DNA of 64,000 nucleotides from Marthasterias glacialis (GCA_911728455.2 OU452236.1:11089195-11153194); one strand, 5' to 3'; shown: positions 1 through 11,020, counted from the first letter of the stretch. Numbers and translations: made by a program. The notes: generated from the letters alone by a model not told the origin.

Positions 1-135
1 CCCTTAAAATACTATTTCGTTACTTCAAAATATTATTTCATTCCCTCAAAATATTATTTCGAGGAATGAAATACCTTATTTCAAGGGAATGAATTGTTAT
101 TTCGTGGGAACGAAATATTATATTATTTCGTCAAG
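1..135. repeat. AT-rich tandem array, cut by window edge
   Basis: Degenerate units of about 20 bp built on AAATATTATTTCGTT and ATTCCCTC follow one another in alternating orientation, so the stretch can fold on itself. No coding capacity is visible. The array probably continues left of the window. Confidence 0.6.
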
Positions 136-449
136 ACTACAGTTAGAGCCACAGTCGGCACATTGAGCACCAAACCTACCCAAGTAAGGGCTCGGCTGAA
201 CTCGAATCCATTCGGCAAGCCTAGGGATTTGCCGACTGAAAATTTTAGTTTAATCCTTACGGTGGTCCACAACTGTCAAGAGTTTCAAAATTGAATGTCA
301 GCAGGCTGCGTATATTCCTCCCTTATTAAACGTGGGACCTGAACTTGTGTGAACATTATGCAGCTCAAGGATCAACTGCACGCCGTCCGTGTTGGAAATT
401 TACTACATAGTTGTATCGCATGGTTCACAGTAACCAAATTCGACACTAG
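136..449. other. no recognised feature
   Basis: Unique-looking AT-rich sequence between the edge array and the first family A MITE. I see no exon, RNA gene or repeat structure. Confidence 0.4.
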
Positions 450-989
450 TGCATGGCACTACCGGCGTCGGACGATGTAGCCACCCGTCTGTATTTTGTT
501 TGTAATGTTGGCCTAAATCACTGTAAAAAAGGATAAACAACGTTGGAAAAGTGAGCATTAATACCTAGCCTTGCAGAATTTCAAATAGGCAAAAGAATCA
601 CACAGTTTTGGAAAGCAATTTCTTTGGAGGATTTCAGCTTCAACACTTTTTTGTGTTGAAAAGTGTGTGGTGATCGCGGTCGTCTGGCCTAATGTTCTGT
701 CGCGCGCTGTACACATCGTGCACATTTATACGGTAGCCTACTTTTACAATTTTCAAGACTTGCTGGAACTGTCGTTACTGGCTTTATTCAGCCACTTGAA
801 GGTCTTTGGTACAAACTCTGGAATATGTTTCACAGATTTCGAGCAAAAAAAAAAAAAGCCTCGATCGAATTAACTAAATGCATTAATCATCGTGTACCGT
901 ACCACCCTTTCCCTATGGAGAATTACGTGTGTGTTTACATTTTTAACCCAACAGGGGTCACGTGACGCTGGTCGTGCAATCGGTCTATT
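450..989 (+). mobile_element. family A MITE, copy 1, 5' truncated
   Basis: From CACTACCGGCGTCGGACG to the terminus CAATCGGTCTATT the sequence matches the distal two thirds of the full copies at 10158-11020 and 54653-55460, including CAAGACTTGCTGGAACTGTC. The first about 270 bp of the family are missing. It lies head to head with copy 2, separated by 18 bp. Non-autonomous: no transposase ORF. Confidence 0.8.
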
Positions 990-1007
990 CATAACAACGA
1001 ATCATTC

Positions 1008-1535
1008 AATAGACCGATTGCGCTACCCGCGTCACGTGACCCCTTCTGAGTATAAAAATAATGTAAACACACACACGACGTCCTCCATTGGAAAGTGCGG
1101 TACGGTACACGAAGATTGTTGCATTTAGTTTATTCGATCAAGGCTTTTCTTGCTCGAAATCTGTGAAAAATATTCCAAAGTTTGTACCAGAGACCTTCAA
1201 GTGATTTAGGCTTACATTATAAACAAAATAACAGGCGGGTGGCTACATAATAGTCGTCCGACGCCGGTTGTGCATGGCTGAAAACGTCTTTTTAGCAGAA
1301 TTCTGTTAAATTATGAAACAGAGATGTAATTTAAATTAATGCCACAACATACTACTTTAAATAAAGGGGCTGATTAACTAATTTATTACTTAACAAAAAT
1401 AAAATCGACTGTTTTTGTACTCACTCCGTGTCATGGCATATCTCTTTACACGTATTTTGCCATCAGCTGTATGGCGTTATACCCAGTAGGAGGTCACATG
1501 GCCGAATAACAACATTGTCGCACAATCGGTCTATT
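1008..1535 (-). mobile_element. family A MITE, copy 2, internally deleted
   Basis: Starts AATAGACCGATTGCG and ends CGCACAATCGGTCTATT, so both terminal inverted repeats are present. The inside is family A in reverse orientation, with the central about 300 bp deleted (junction near 1200-1215). It lies inverted next to copy 1, making a large potential foldback. Confidence 0.85.
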
Positions 1536-1544
1536 CGTTATAAC

Positions 1545-1735
1545 AAATTAAATAATTCATTATTACGAATGAGTAATTCGTAATAACAATTAGTAATTCG
1601 TAATAACGAATTAGTAATTCGTAATAACGAATTAGTAATTCGTAATAACGAATTAGTTATTCGTTATTACGAATTAATTAGTTCGTTATTACGAATTATC
1701 GTTATTAAGAATTAGTAATTCGTAATTCGTAATGA
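1545..1735. repeat. AT-rich palindromic minisatellite
   Basis: About ten tandem units of about 20 bp with consensus GAATTAGTAATTCGTAATAAC. Each unit is nearly self-complementary (GTAATTC/GAATTAC), so the array reads alike on both strands. It begins right after the end of MITE copy 2. Confidence 0.8.
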
Positions 1736-1819
1736 TGTATTGTATTCCCGCTGATAATATATACTTCCGTGGCACGATTGGGCTAAATTAAAGTGTAGAA
1801 GTGTAGAAACACAATAATT

Positions 1820-1909
1820 GTCTTCTGATTCTGGTTACCTTAAGTCGTTGTGACGAAGGGTACAGTACCTTAGTTGTCACAACGACTAAGGTAGTCAGAA
1901 TCAGAAGAC
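1820..1909. repeat. inverted repeat, about 34-bp arms
   Basis: Arm 1820-1854 (GTCTTCTGATTCTGG...) pairs with 1876-1909 (...CAGAATCAGAAGAC) with two or three mismatches, around a 21-bp loop. No match elsewhere in the window was noticed. Confidence 0.8.
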
Positions 1910-1984
1910 TAGAGCATAATTAATGCGTGTGCTTCACAAAGCACGACTCCAATCGACAGGGGGTGGTCGAGATGCATGCATGTG

Positions 1985-2215
1985 ACCAAGTACAAGCTTT
2001 GGTTGTCCAATTATATCCAAGTTTGGTTACAACTGGCTAAAGTGTTTGAAAGTAATAGTCATTTTCAGACTGATCATGTGACATCAGCAAATGAACCGTT
2101 GTAACCCTTTGACCTTTGACCAATGTGACATTTGACCCAATTCTGTGCACACCACAAGTCATGAAGCATGACTCAAAGTTTGGCTTTGATCGGACAAAGA
2201 GCAGGGGAGAAGAAA
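1985..2215. repeat. degenerate TGACCTTTGACC / CCAAGTTTGG repeat
   Basis: Contains CCAAGTTTGGTTACAACTGG, then TTTGACCTTTGACCAATG and a second AAAGTTTGGCTTTGATCGG. The same phrase order recurs at 21570-21835. I infer an old dispersed repeat; no protein is recognisable. Confidence 0.5.
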
Positions 2216-2255
2216 CATTTAGTAGTTTTCACTAAAATGCCGTCTAAATGACCCC

Positions 2256-3037
2256 TGTGACGCAACAGCATTACTACCCCCCTTTTTTTTGGATCAGTCC
2301 AAAACTTTCTCGCTGGTCCCGTGCGCATCTTTGGTAGCAGTGCCATTGCGAACAGTGAGGGTGCCAGCTAAAAGCTTTTTTTGGTATAGAGTTGTTATGA
2401 TTTCACAAGCAAGCGTCTTCCCCCCCCCCCCGTAACTTGTGTGGCGCGTGATTAGAGAGAACAGGAAGGCCGTCGCCAGCTAGCGATAAGCTGCATTGCC
2501 AAAGTGGTAAGTCCTCGGGTATTGATTTATCTTGTAGGGACTCGGAGCCAAAGGGATACTAAATTTAAGATTGTAAGGTCGTTGTCCTTGGGAGAGGCAC
2601 AAAGATTTATTATAAATTTGTGAAGCGCTGCACTGGTGCGCGGCCCCTCAGACTTGAGGTGCCGGCCGGCGTGGATTTGAGGTGCTAGCGTGGTTTAGAG
2701 GTATTGGAGTGCTTTACAACTGCCGGCGTGTAGTTGAGGTGCTGGCGTGGCATAGAGGTGCCTGTGTACTATTAGTAGGTGGATCTGATCACCAGTAAAT
2801 TAATTACTCCGCACATTTTGATTATTGTCGTTGTGAAATTATTGGCGATTAAAGGAGTTATTTGTCAGTTAGGGCCTATTTGAGTTTGTATCTTGGTACC
2901 TTTCATTTGATAGTGGAATCAATTTTCTTTTAATATTATAACCATTCTTCGGGGCGGTAAATTTCCGTCCCATGGACCTGCCCCTTGCCGCTCAAGAACA
3001 TCTCCGTCCAACTGTTCCAAGGGTTGGACGTGTCACA
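2256..3037 (+). mobile_element. 5' LTR of a Ty3/gypsy-type retrotransposon
   Basis: The 782-bp segment starts TGTGACGCA and ends CGTGTCACA, imperfect inverted ends with the canonical TG...CA. It is followed after 3 bp by an 18-nt primer binding site, which fixes its right border. It contains a run of GAGGTGCCGGCGTG-like units at 2650-2765. I found no matching 3' LTR, so the element is truncated or continues in rearranged form. Confidence 0.75.
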
Positions 3038-3040
3038 AAA

Positions 3041-3058
3041 TGGTGTCAGAAGTGGGAT
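3041..3058 (+). promoter_or_regulatory. tRNA-Leu primer binding site
   Basis: TGGTGTCAGAAGTGGGAT is the reverse complement of the 3' end of animal tRNA-Leu (ATCCCACTTCTGACA plus CCA). It lies 3 bp after the LTR, the position where minus-strand cDNA synthesis is primed. Confidence 0.8.
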
Positions 3059-3064
3059 TTTAGA

Positions 3065-3289
3065 ATGGTTATTATTCAATTGGCTTTTCTCTTTTTGAGT
3101 ACACTTTTTCCCGCCATTGTTAAAGTAATGATATTTTGGCTCATCCTTGTGCTATTGGTCATTTTGGTGGCAACCACAGTGTATATTCTTTGGACCTTAT
3201 TGAAGGCCTGTGTAGAATTGAGGTTCCTGCAAAGAGTCGCAAGAAACCACAGCTCGACCCTTTCTAGAGTTGATAGCATGTCGAGGTAG
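3065..3289 (+). CDS. small membrane-protein-like ORF in the gypsy leader
   Basis: A 75-codon reading frame beginning just after the primer site; the same frame is open back to an ATG at 2972 inside the LTR. Residues about 3-50 form two strongly hydrophobic stretches (LAFLFLSTLF..., FWLILVLLVILVATTV) that look like transmembrane helices, followed by a basic tail. Ty3/gypsy elements normally have gag next, so a membrane-type ORF here is unusual. It has no recognised homologue; it may be chance, an accessory gene, or a decayed remnant. Confidence 0.35.
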   Translation: MVIIQLAFLFLSTLFPAIVKVMIFWLILVLLVILVATTVYILWTLLKACVELRFLQRVARNHSSTLSRVDSMSR

Positions 3290-3407
3290 TTTTGAGAGGA
3301 ATAGTTTTGAGAGGAATAGGACAGAGATCTGACACCCTGAGGTGCCCTGGCAAACCAGTGAGCAGTGGTGGAGTGTAACGACACTGTGAATAATTTGCCT
3401 ATTTAAC

Positions 3408-3635
3408 GTGGCGCTATATTTACTCTTGTTCATAATATTGGGGTTGCCCATCGGTTGTGCCTTGTTTTGTTTAGCTTTGTACGCTCGGCATATTGTCAAA
3501 CAACATAGAAGGGGTTGGCTTGCAACGGAATGTCCTATTGAAGAAGACGAACATGAAACACAGATTTTGATACGAAGTTGTGAAGTTTTATCCAATTTGA
3601 TAGTTGCCATTGAATTGCTTAAATTTATGTTCTAA
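3408..3635 (+). CDS. second membrane-protein-like ORF in the gypsy leader
   Basis: A 75-codon open frame without an ATG at its start (first usable codon is GTG). One hydrophobic helix (LYLLLFIILGLPIGCALFCL) is followed by a basic RHIVKQHRR segment and an acidic stretch (EEDEHE), the order expected of a single-pass membrane protein. It lies between the first membrane-like ORF and the gag remnant. Function unknown. Confidence 0.3.
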   Translation: MALYLLLFIILGLPIGCALFCLALYARHIVKQHRRGWLATECPIEEDEHETQILIRSCEVLSNLIVAIELLKFMF

Positions 3636-3649
3636 TTGTGTAAAACGTC

Positions 3650-4560
3650 TGGCGTTGCAGCCAGTGATGACCTCAACAGGTCTAGGATGGAGGTTCAGTT
3701 GTGAAAGTAGGAAAAGTCACAACAAGCAAGGCGGATTGCAGGACTTGTGTCCGCTTTGAAACGGGATAGTGCACTCAAACGAGTCAAGGTTAATGAAGAG
3801 GCTGTCTAGTAGGGGTTTGTCCGAGGTGAAAGAGGAGACAGACGGGGTACACCTCATTCGAGGTATCTCCGTCCCTGGAGGAAACAAAGGGGGCCGTGAC
3901 CAGCCCTGATGCTGAGGATGACAAGTTCAGCCTTAAATTGGACTACACCTCAGAGGGTTGTAGTGTGATGTCTACCCGGTCACCTCCTCTAAGTAAGGGA
4001 GGAAGGAGGTGATCCGGTTCTTAATTGCACCAATCCGTTCATAGATATTAATGAGGCACCTGTGTTGAAGGAGAAGCATAGTGATTTGTTGAGTTGTGCG
4101 ATACGTTCGCACGGACAAGACGGGGCGTGCATGTAAATGTCGAATTTAGTGACGCTGACCAGGCTTGGCCTTGGAAGTTAAAGAGGGATTCAAAAGTAGT
4201 TGGCGAAGAGAGGATGAAAGAGCGGGTCAGTGTGGTCCCTCGTCGTCCTAATATTACGCCCGATCGCTATGATGGCAAAATTCCCTGGAAAGAGTATTTT
4301 TAGTCATTTCCGGAGTTGTAAGTTGGTCAATCGTTGGGACGAGGCGCAGTCCGCCCAGTACTTGGCCGCCAGTCTTCAAGGGGATGCGGTCCGCATCCTT
4401 GGGGACACTGCTAAGAAGGGTCGCCAACACAGTTATGCTGAACTAATAGAGCTAGTGTCTCGAATTTTTGGTCAATCAGTAAAGAGGTAAACATGTTTGG
4501 TAAAGAGAAAGGAAACCAACAATTAGCACGACGGCCTGGCGCGACGACACAGTCCCTATA
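3650..4560 (+). pseudogene. decayed Ty3/gypsy gag
   Basis: Recognisable gag lies at about 4210-4490: PDRYDGKIPWKEYFSHFRSC, then WDEAQSAQYLAASLQGDAVR, the pattern P..YDG..PW.EY..HF.....W...E.A..LA..L.G.A typical of gypsy-type capsid N-termini. The frame shifts near 4300 (KEYF ends one frame, SHFRSC opens the next), and the region upstream of 4090 has many stops. Similarity ends near 4560, without protease or reverse transcriptase. A gypsy integrase remnant at 47.8-48.4 kb could be from a related element. Confidence 0.7.
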
Positions 4561-4869
4561 TTAAATTAATAGTAAAACAGGCACGATGCGACGGCCGACG
4601 CAAGGCACGACGTGAGAAAAGAACACAACGCGACAGGAGCTTTCCTTGATGATTTAGCTAAAAAAAAAATTAAAAACTGGACTTGGCTTTTACAAACGGT
4701 ACAATTTTCAAAGACTAGTGACTTACCAGAATTAAAAGATTATTTCATTAAGAAATGCTTTTGAACGATGAATTTGGTAAAATTACAAAATAGGCCTAGG
4801 CCTATGTGCCAGCTTCGGATCCGGAAGTAGCGAAAACTTAGGGTGTGCAGCTATGGAACGCCACAGCTG
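4561..4869. other. no recognised feature
   Basis: Holds a short GACGCGACG-like imperfect repeat near 4530-4640; otherwise unassigned AT-rich DNA. Confidence 0.35.
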
Positions 4870-4879
4870 CCGTCGGTGG

Positions 4880-5245
4880 CTTGTGTCGCTTCATTCGCCA
4901 GATTCACCATTGCATTTGCCGCATTCACCATTTCATTCAGCTGCATTCACCATTTCGTTCGCTATATTTATCATTTTATTAGCTGAATTCACCATTTCAT
5001 TCGCTATTTCATCATTTCATTCGTTGCAATCACCATTATTCGCCCAATCACCCTTTCATAAAGGATCGACGGACGGAACGATGGAATCGCGAAAGGGAAT
5101 GTGGACACACGTCGAATCAAATGACGAATCTGACAAATAGAAAGATGATTTTGACGAAAAAAATTGTGATTTTGGCAAATGAAATGATGAATAGCCGAAG
5201 GAAATGATGAAACAGCAGATATGAATGGTGATTGCCTGAAAACTC
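4880..5245. repeat. degenerate short-motif array in opposing orientations
   Basis: Left half: about ten copies of ATTCACCATTTCATTCGC-like units. Right half (from about 5080): the reverse complements (GAAATGATGAA, GAATGGTGATT). The region is a loose palindrome centred near 5070. Open frames through it are products of the repeat, not genes. Confidence 0.65.
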
Positions 5246-5351
5246 AATTCATCAGTGCCCTTAAAAAATTTTCTTCTGACATGATTTTACAGGGCATTGA
5301 GGCAATAGGTAACAACAAAGAGACTATTCCTCTGAGTACGGAGAAACTCTG

Positions 5352-5490
5352 TAAAGCCCGGTTCATACTTCACGCGAAAGCGAAAGCGAAACGAATTTCG
5401 TTTTGCGAATTCGCCCCTCCCCCGCGAATAATTCGCTGCGAAAGGGGCAAATTAATTCGTCGCGAAAGTGACGTTCATACTTTTGCGAAT
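5352..5490 (+). mobile_element. palindromic MITE starting AAAGCCCGGTTCATACTTC
   Basis: Starts with AAAGCCCGGTTCATACTTC and continues with GCGAAAGCGAAAC and TTCGCTGCGAAAGGGG, rich in self-complementary TTCGCGAA-like words. The reverse complement of its start is at 11077-11095. ORFs spanning it are spurious. Confidence 0.55.
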
Positions 5491-5920
5491 CACTCAACGA
5501 ATTCCACCATGTTGCCGGTAGAGCAAAATAATTTGGTTCTTGCTGCCCTTCTGCTACGTCGCCGGAAGAAAAGTAAAAATCGATCAGTTTATGTTGGTAG
5601 GATAAACCAATTGCGTTCACTTGAAGGAGCCCATCAAACCCTTGTCCGGGAGATGATGCTGGCCGACCACAGTTTGTTTTTTCAATTCTTTTTCGAATGA
5701 ACCCTGTCAGTTCGAAAAACTACTGCAAATGGTTGCTCCGAGAATCCAGCATCCAGAAACCCATGCATCTAATATAATAAGAGCGAGAACCTCAAATGTT
5801 TGTCGCACATAGCGTCCGGAACGGCTGGGTCCCGCGGCTTGGGAAGGGTACCCATGTATCGGGAAAAATTCAGAGGGTACGGAATTCTATCTGTGCCATT
5901 TCAACGGTGCATGTATGGTG
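5491..5920. other. no recognised feature
   Basis: Between two repeats; includes part of an open frame (LVLAALLLRRRKKSKNRSV...) that arises next to the MITE and shows no family I recognise. Confidence 0.3.
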
Positions 5921-6112
5921 GTGTTTGTAGCGTCCCTCGCCGCTTGCGCCGTCAACTGCGCATTGTCGTGTCATGCTGTCGCAGAGTCGCGTCGTGCCGT
6001 CGCATTGTCGCATTGTCGCCTGTGTGTTGTTGGTCTTTGTAGCCGCTTACGCCGTGGACGGCGCATAGTCGCGTCGTGTCGTCGCATTGTCGCATTGTCG
6101 CCCGGAAGCAGT
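5920..6112. repeat. GTCGCATT-type short tandem repeats
   Basis: Two copies of a block TTTGTAGC..CGC..GCGCCGT..., each followed by CGTCGCATTGTCGCATTGTCGCC runs. It is locally GC-rich and arginine/cysteine-rich when translated, but without protein character. Confidence 0.6.
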
Positions 6113-6284
6113 TTTACTGTATTATTCAGTGCTTGACAAAAGAGGGCGCAAGATTTGGATGGGGCTTTGTACAGTAAAAATTCAATTTTGGAAATACAAA
6201 AAGAAAAAAAAAGAAAAAAAGATAATATATGATAATAATATAGGTTTTCCCGACCAATTTCAACAAAAATCAATTCAAGTTAAT

Positions 6285-7530
6285 ACCGGGGTCATTCAAT
6301 TTCGCTTGAAAATAAATCCTCGGGTACATCAGCATTCAACAGTTAAAAAGAGTCATTCAATTTTGACACGTGAGCATTCATTTGACAAATAAAACCATTC
6401 AATTTAAAATTGTTACTTAGTTCATTCAATTTTGTCAAAGACAGCAGGAACGGGATGGTTGACTATTCATTTTCGTCAACTGGCAAACGTTTTAGAAATG
6501 TTTGCATTCAAATTCGTTTCTTCGGTATGCCCTTTCTGGTACGTATTTGCCTATATATAAAGTTAGGATATTATGATGGGAATTCATTTCTACACTATTG
6601 CCGAGTTATACCTCTCTCTAAATATACGATTTTGAAGCAAAAAATAATGTCTGCCCGTGGTCGTAGGAAGATTGAGCACTGTAGATAGAGGAAGGCTGAT
6701 TGAAGTATTCGAGAGTTAATTTGCAAGATCTAAACATTAACGAATAAAGAAGATGACAAAAAGTGAAATTAAGACCAAAGCAAACATTTACATTGCAAGC
6801 AAATGCAAGCGAAATATTGTTTATTGTATTGTTTATTGTTTTGTGTAATGCCATAAAACTTTATTTAACTGTTCTTAGACACATTTTAAAGTTTAATCAT
6901 GGGGTACTCTCTAAATGAGTTTTTGATTAAAATTTACTCTATTCGATTGAAACTAGGGACAAAATGCAAAATGTTTGACCCGCTGGCCTCAATCGAAAAA
7001 AGTTATTTTCAATCTAATTAGAGTGATTTTCAATCTAATTTTTGTAGTGTGTAACAAAGTCAAAGGAAAACATTTGCAAATAAGACCGAATATAAGAATT
7101 AAATTAAAAACTCATAAGACAGATTATTCACGCAACTGCCGTAAAAAGAACATTATCGCTATAACTTTAAACGCAAGCATAAGCCGTATCATACTCATGT
7201 TGAATTTGAACGCTCAAAATGTTGAAATCCGTTACCCATAAACGAAAAAGAAACGAACATTAGGTGCAAAATCGCAGAGCGCTTCGATGACTCTGAATTT
7301 GATTGCACCTATTGGGAAAAGGTGGTGGATATTCAACATAAGAATGGCAATCTTCTTATATTGAATGCCTGTAAACGAAATAGAATGAAAAGAAAGGGAT
7401 CCTGAGTGCACGAAAACGAAATTGAATGCAATAATACTGAAAGAGAAACCCTAGTTTGACTGAATTAGAGAAATTGCGTGAATTTGAAAGCGCAATAATG
7501 AAATTGATTGATATTTTGCTGAATTTGGCC
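6285..7530. repeat. motif array: CATTCAATTTCG left, CGAAATTGAATG right
   Basis: From 6293 to about 6510 the word CATTCAATTT(CG) or close variants recurs at least six times on the plus strand. From about 7200 to 7510 the reverse complement (GAATTTGAA, CGAAATTGAATGC) recurs. The 0.7 kb core between them shows no gene. The layout, a private motif repeated in opposite orientations at both flanks, resembles the two transposons at 33101-35317 and 51977-53986, but no matching terminal repeat was seen. Confidence 0.5.
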
Positions 7531-8540
7531 GGGAAACCTATATTATACTACACAGATTTAGAGGGCAAGGGAGAAGGTTTCAATCAGCTTCCCGACTCAA
7601 AATATGAACAAAAGCACTTATAAATTATGATTTATTCATGTATTGTTAATATGTAAATGACAACAAACTTCCTGAAAATTTACCTGCAGCGAACACCATG
7701 TCTAAGCTCCAAGATGCCACAAATGTCAGTACAGGTATAACCCGCGGCGAAATAATGACAGATCAGTTCATCTCCTAACAACACATTACATGTAAGTGAA
7801 CAATTGATGAAGTACAGAATAAACAGGCACTACAATATTTGTCTTTCATTGCACATTTCTCCAGATAAAAGGAAGGAACTGTGTTAGGTTCCGTCACATG
7901 CTTTCTAATATTAATATTCACTATTATCATTTATAACTCTAACCTTTGAGTTTAAACTTTAAATAAATTTACATTACAGCGACTTTTCGGGACGTTTTCG
8001 AAGTGGTTAGATGTCAACTAGTGTCAGCAAGGACAATACAAAATGATGTGATTAATACGTGGTCCAGCGTAAAAGATTGCAATTATTTATAACTTACAGC
8101 ACTTAATTGAAGCCTGAGAGTCAACCTCTAATGCAAACCATTAGGCGAACCAAATTATTACGAGGACACTAAGCAAATAGCCTACTTAGCACTTTGGCCG
8201 GTGCCTAGAGGACTACATGCTTTACTCGTATTTACGGAAGTAGTACCGCAATTCAGGTTGGAAACTCTTAATAAACAAATACTAAACAAATACGTGAAAT
8301 ACAAATATTAATTCAATTCATTCTGCACAAAGGACCCTTCTTCCCTCTAGGCAACGCCAACTTTCGTACAACAATGTATAATCGGAAGGACTTGAAGCAA
8401 AATCCATCTTTTTTTTGCTGAACACGAGGGCGTCAATCCAATTTCAAATGTGGGGGGGGGGGGGGGGACCAAGGGCAGCGGACCACTTTTGAAAGTGGGG
8501 AGGTGCAAACTGCACTGCAACTTAGATTTTTTTTCTATAT
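7531..8540. other. no recognised feature
   Basis: AT-rich, with homopolymer runs (G run at 8453-8467). No exon, RNA or repeat border could be supported. Confidence 0.4.
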
Positions 8541-8546
8541 CACAAT

Positions 8547-9202
8547 GGGTCGGGCATGTCGAACATTTTTGGGTTGTATAAAATCAAAATTTTCACTAAT
8601 TATGATTAAAACACAATCCTCTACAATCCTAAACTGTTCCCAATAAAAGAAATATTACTAATGTGTTATTTACGTTAATTGTGACAAGGACGGGCATCTT
8701 AAGATTACGCTGACGGCGTTTTCACGAAGGGACGGGCATCTCCAACTAAACCATGTGCACACTGCACACACATTGTATAAAAAGCAACATGATCCAAAGG
8801 GACGGGCATGTAGGTCACGGTCGTTTTTGAGTTTTCATGAAGGGACGGGCGTGTCAGTGCGCAGTGATCACGTGACATGCCCGCCCTCCGCTATGCGAAA
8901 GCACACTAAAGAATGAGCGCAAAAGTAGGCCATCGTGTTTTTTTTTCATTTTCAAGAAGGGACAGGCCTGCATCTTTTAATGGTTACTATGGAAAATGAT
9001 CAATGATTTATTTATAATGAGTGATTCAGTAGAAAAGTATAACTATTAAAAACTTATATGAGGGGTCTCAAGATCCAAAACGTTGTTTTATTGTTTCTGT
9101 TTTGCATTTTCAATTTTAGAACTATTTAAAATGCGATTATCTAAAAAACAAAACAAAAAAACACGTCTTTTCTGCACCGTTTGGCATGTCCGTCCCTTCG
9201 TG
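8547..9202. repeat. GAAGGGACGGGCATG motif cluster
   Basis: Plus-strand copies at about 8547, 8687, 8726, 8797, 8839 and 8956; inverted copies at about 8875 and 9184 (CATGTCCGTCCCTTCGTGAA). Several are preceded by TTTTCACGAAG. The spacing is irregular (40-230 bp), so this is not a simple satellite. Confidence 0.65.
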
Positions 9203-10157
9203 AAAACGGTGACGAATTTGTAGCTCTGTACTTTGAAAACAGATTCATCTCAGGCGTGCGGTAAGTTGCGGAATCTTCCAAAAACGCGATGTCTGCTATC
9301 TGTATCAATAAATTCCACTGCTATGTCTTGGGTGTTGATTTCCACTAGTCGTTGGCGATGAATATGGCAAACCATGGAATGATGGTCAAATGAACAAAGT
9401 ACAAAGCAACTCTTTTTAGATGGTTATGAATACGGTATACATGGGTATAATGGCATGTGCAAAGGCATATCAATGTGTTAGCGTTCCTTTTTCAAGCGTA
9501 CGCACAGTCACTGATTTTTCCGCTGACAATTGCCACCAAAAACTGCGCCTGGACATCGAGGCCCTCGATGTTAATTTTTGTACACCATTAAATATAGGAA
9601 CAACGCTTTGACCTGTTAAAAAAGTATAATGAAGACAGCAACATTCTACATCTACATTCTGAAAGTTAAAACAACTGAATTTTCCAGTTGTTATGCTTGT
9701 GTCCAAATCTGGTCACAAACGCATCCAAATGAATTGCCTTGGCTCTATAGGGATCATCAACCCACTCATCTAGGCCTACTTCATGTATTTCAGAATCACT
9801 CTCATATGCTGGACGTTTACTGCAACTAGCCTGATCTCCCCAACCCACCAAGGGTCGCTTCTTAAAGAACCTCCCAATATTCGCCTGCATCCTTCCTTAC
9901 TTTGTGTCAGATCCTGCAGCCTATAAAATAAGCTATAACAAAACAAAGATTTTGTTTTCTCTTTTTTTGTTTTTTTCTCTTCTTTTTCGCACATCTACAG
10001 TTAACAAGGGATTGCAAGACCTTAAATATGTATTTAAGGACTGGCACTAGTATTTATATTACACACTCTTGAGGAAATGCACAGTAGGCCTGATCAATGT
10101 TAAAAACTTCGATCTTTGTTTTGACCCATCCGCACCCCCCCATTTCGATTTTTACAC
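9203..10157. other. no recognised feature
   Basis: Contains a 74-codon minus-strand frame (9666-9890; EIHEVGLDEWVDDPYRAKAI) of balanced composition that I do not recognise. It may be a fragment of a mobile-element protein; not enough to call a gene. Confidence 0.3.
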
Positions 10158-11020
10158 AATAGACCGATTGCGCGACAATGTTTACATGCGGCCACGTGAC
10201 CCCCTATCGGGTATGACGTCATACAGCTGGTGAAAAAATACGTGTAAAGAGATAGGCCGTGACACGGAGTGAGTTCGAAAACAGTCGATTATACTTTCGT
10301 TAAGCGATGAATTAGTTAATCAGCCCCTTTATTTAAAGTAGTATGTTGTGGCATTAATTTAAATCACATATAATTTAACAGAATTCTTCTGAAAAGAGGT
10401 TTTTAAGCCATGCACTACCGGCGTCGGACGACTATTATGTAGCCACCCGTCTGTTATTTGTTTGTAATGTTGGCCTAAATCACTGTAAAAAAAAAGGATA
10501 AACAACGTTGGAAAAAGTGAGCATTAATACCTAGCCGTGCAGAATTTCAAATAGGCAAAGGAATCACACAGTTTTGGAAAGCAATTTCTTTGGAGGATTT
10601 CAGTTTCAAAACTTTGAAATGTTTGTGTTGAAAAGTGTGTGGTGATTGCGGTCGTCTGGCCGGGTCTGGCCTAACGTTTCGTCGTGCGCTGTACACGTCA
10701 TCGTGCACATTTATACGGTACTTTTACAATTTTCAAGACTTGCTTGAACTGTCCTTACTGGCTTTACGATTCAGCCACTTGAAGGTCTCTGGTACAAACT
10801 CTGGAATATCTTTCACAGATTTCAAGTAAAAAAAGCCTCGATCGAATAAACTAAATGCATTAATCATCGTGTACCGTACCACCCGAAAGTATAGTCGACT
10901 GTTTTCGAACTCTGTGTCACGGCCTATCTCTTTACACGTATTTTTTCACCAGCTGTATGACGTCATACCCGATAGGGGTCACGTGACCGCATGTAAACAT
11001 TGTCGCGCAATCAGTCTATT
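10158..11020 (+). mobile_element. family A MITE, full-length copy
   Basis: Begins AATAGACCGATTGCGCGAC and ends GTCGCGCAATCAGTCTATT. The inverted repeats extend over about 110 bp here (ACGTGACC...TGACGTCATACAGCTG...CACGTATTTTTT), much longer than in the other copies. No ORF. It abuts a half copy of the GAACCGGGCTT MITE on its right. Confidence 0.85.

Noticed and set aside
2256..4560. An env gene for the gypsy element, suggested by the hydrophobic ORFs
   Set aside because: Env genes follow pol, have a signal peptide, cleavage site and several hundred residues. These are 75-codon frames before gag.
5221..5700. 159-codon ORF
   Set aside because: It spans a motif array and a palindromic MITE; no gene signal outside them.
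9666..9890. Minus-strand ORF (..EVGLDEWVDDPYRAK..) as a host exon
   Set aside because: Looks protein-like, but no family recognised and no convincing acceptor or donor; left as unassigned.
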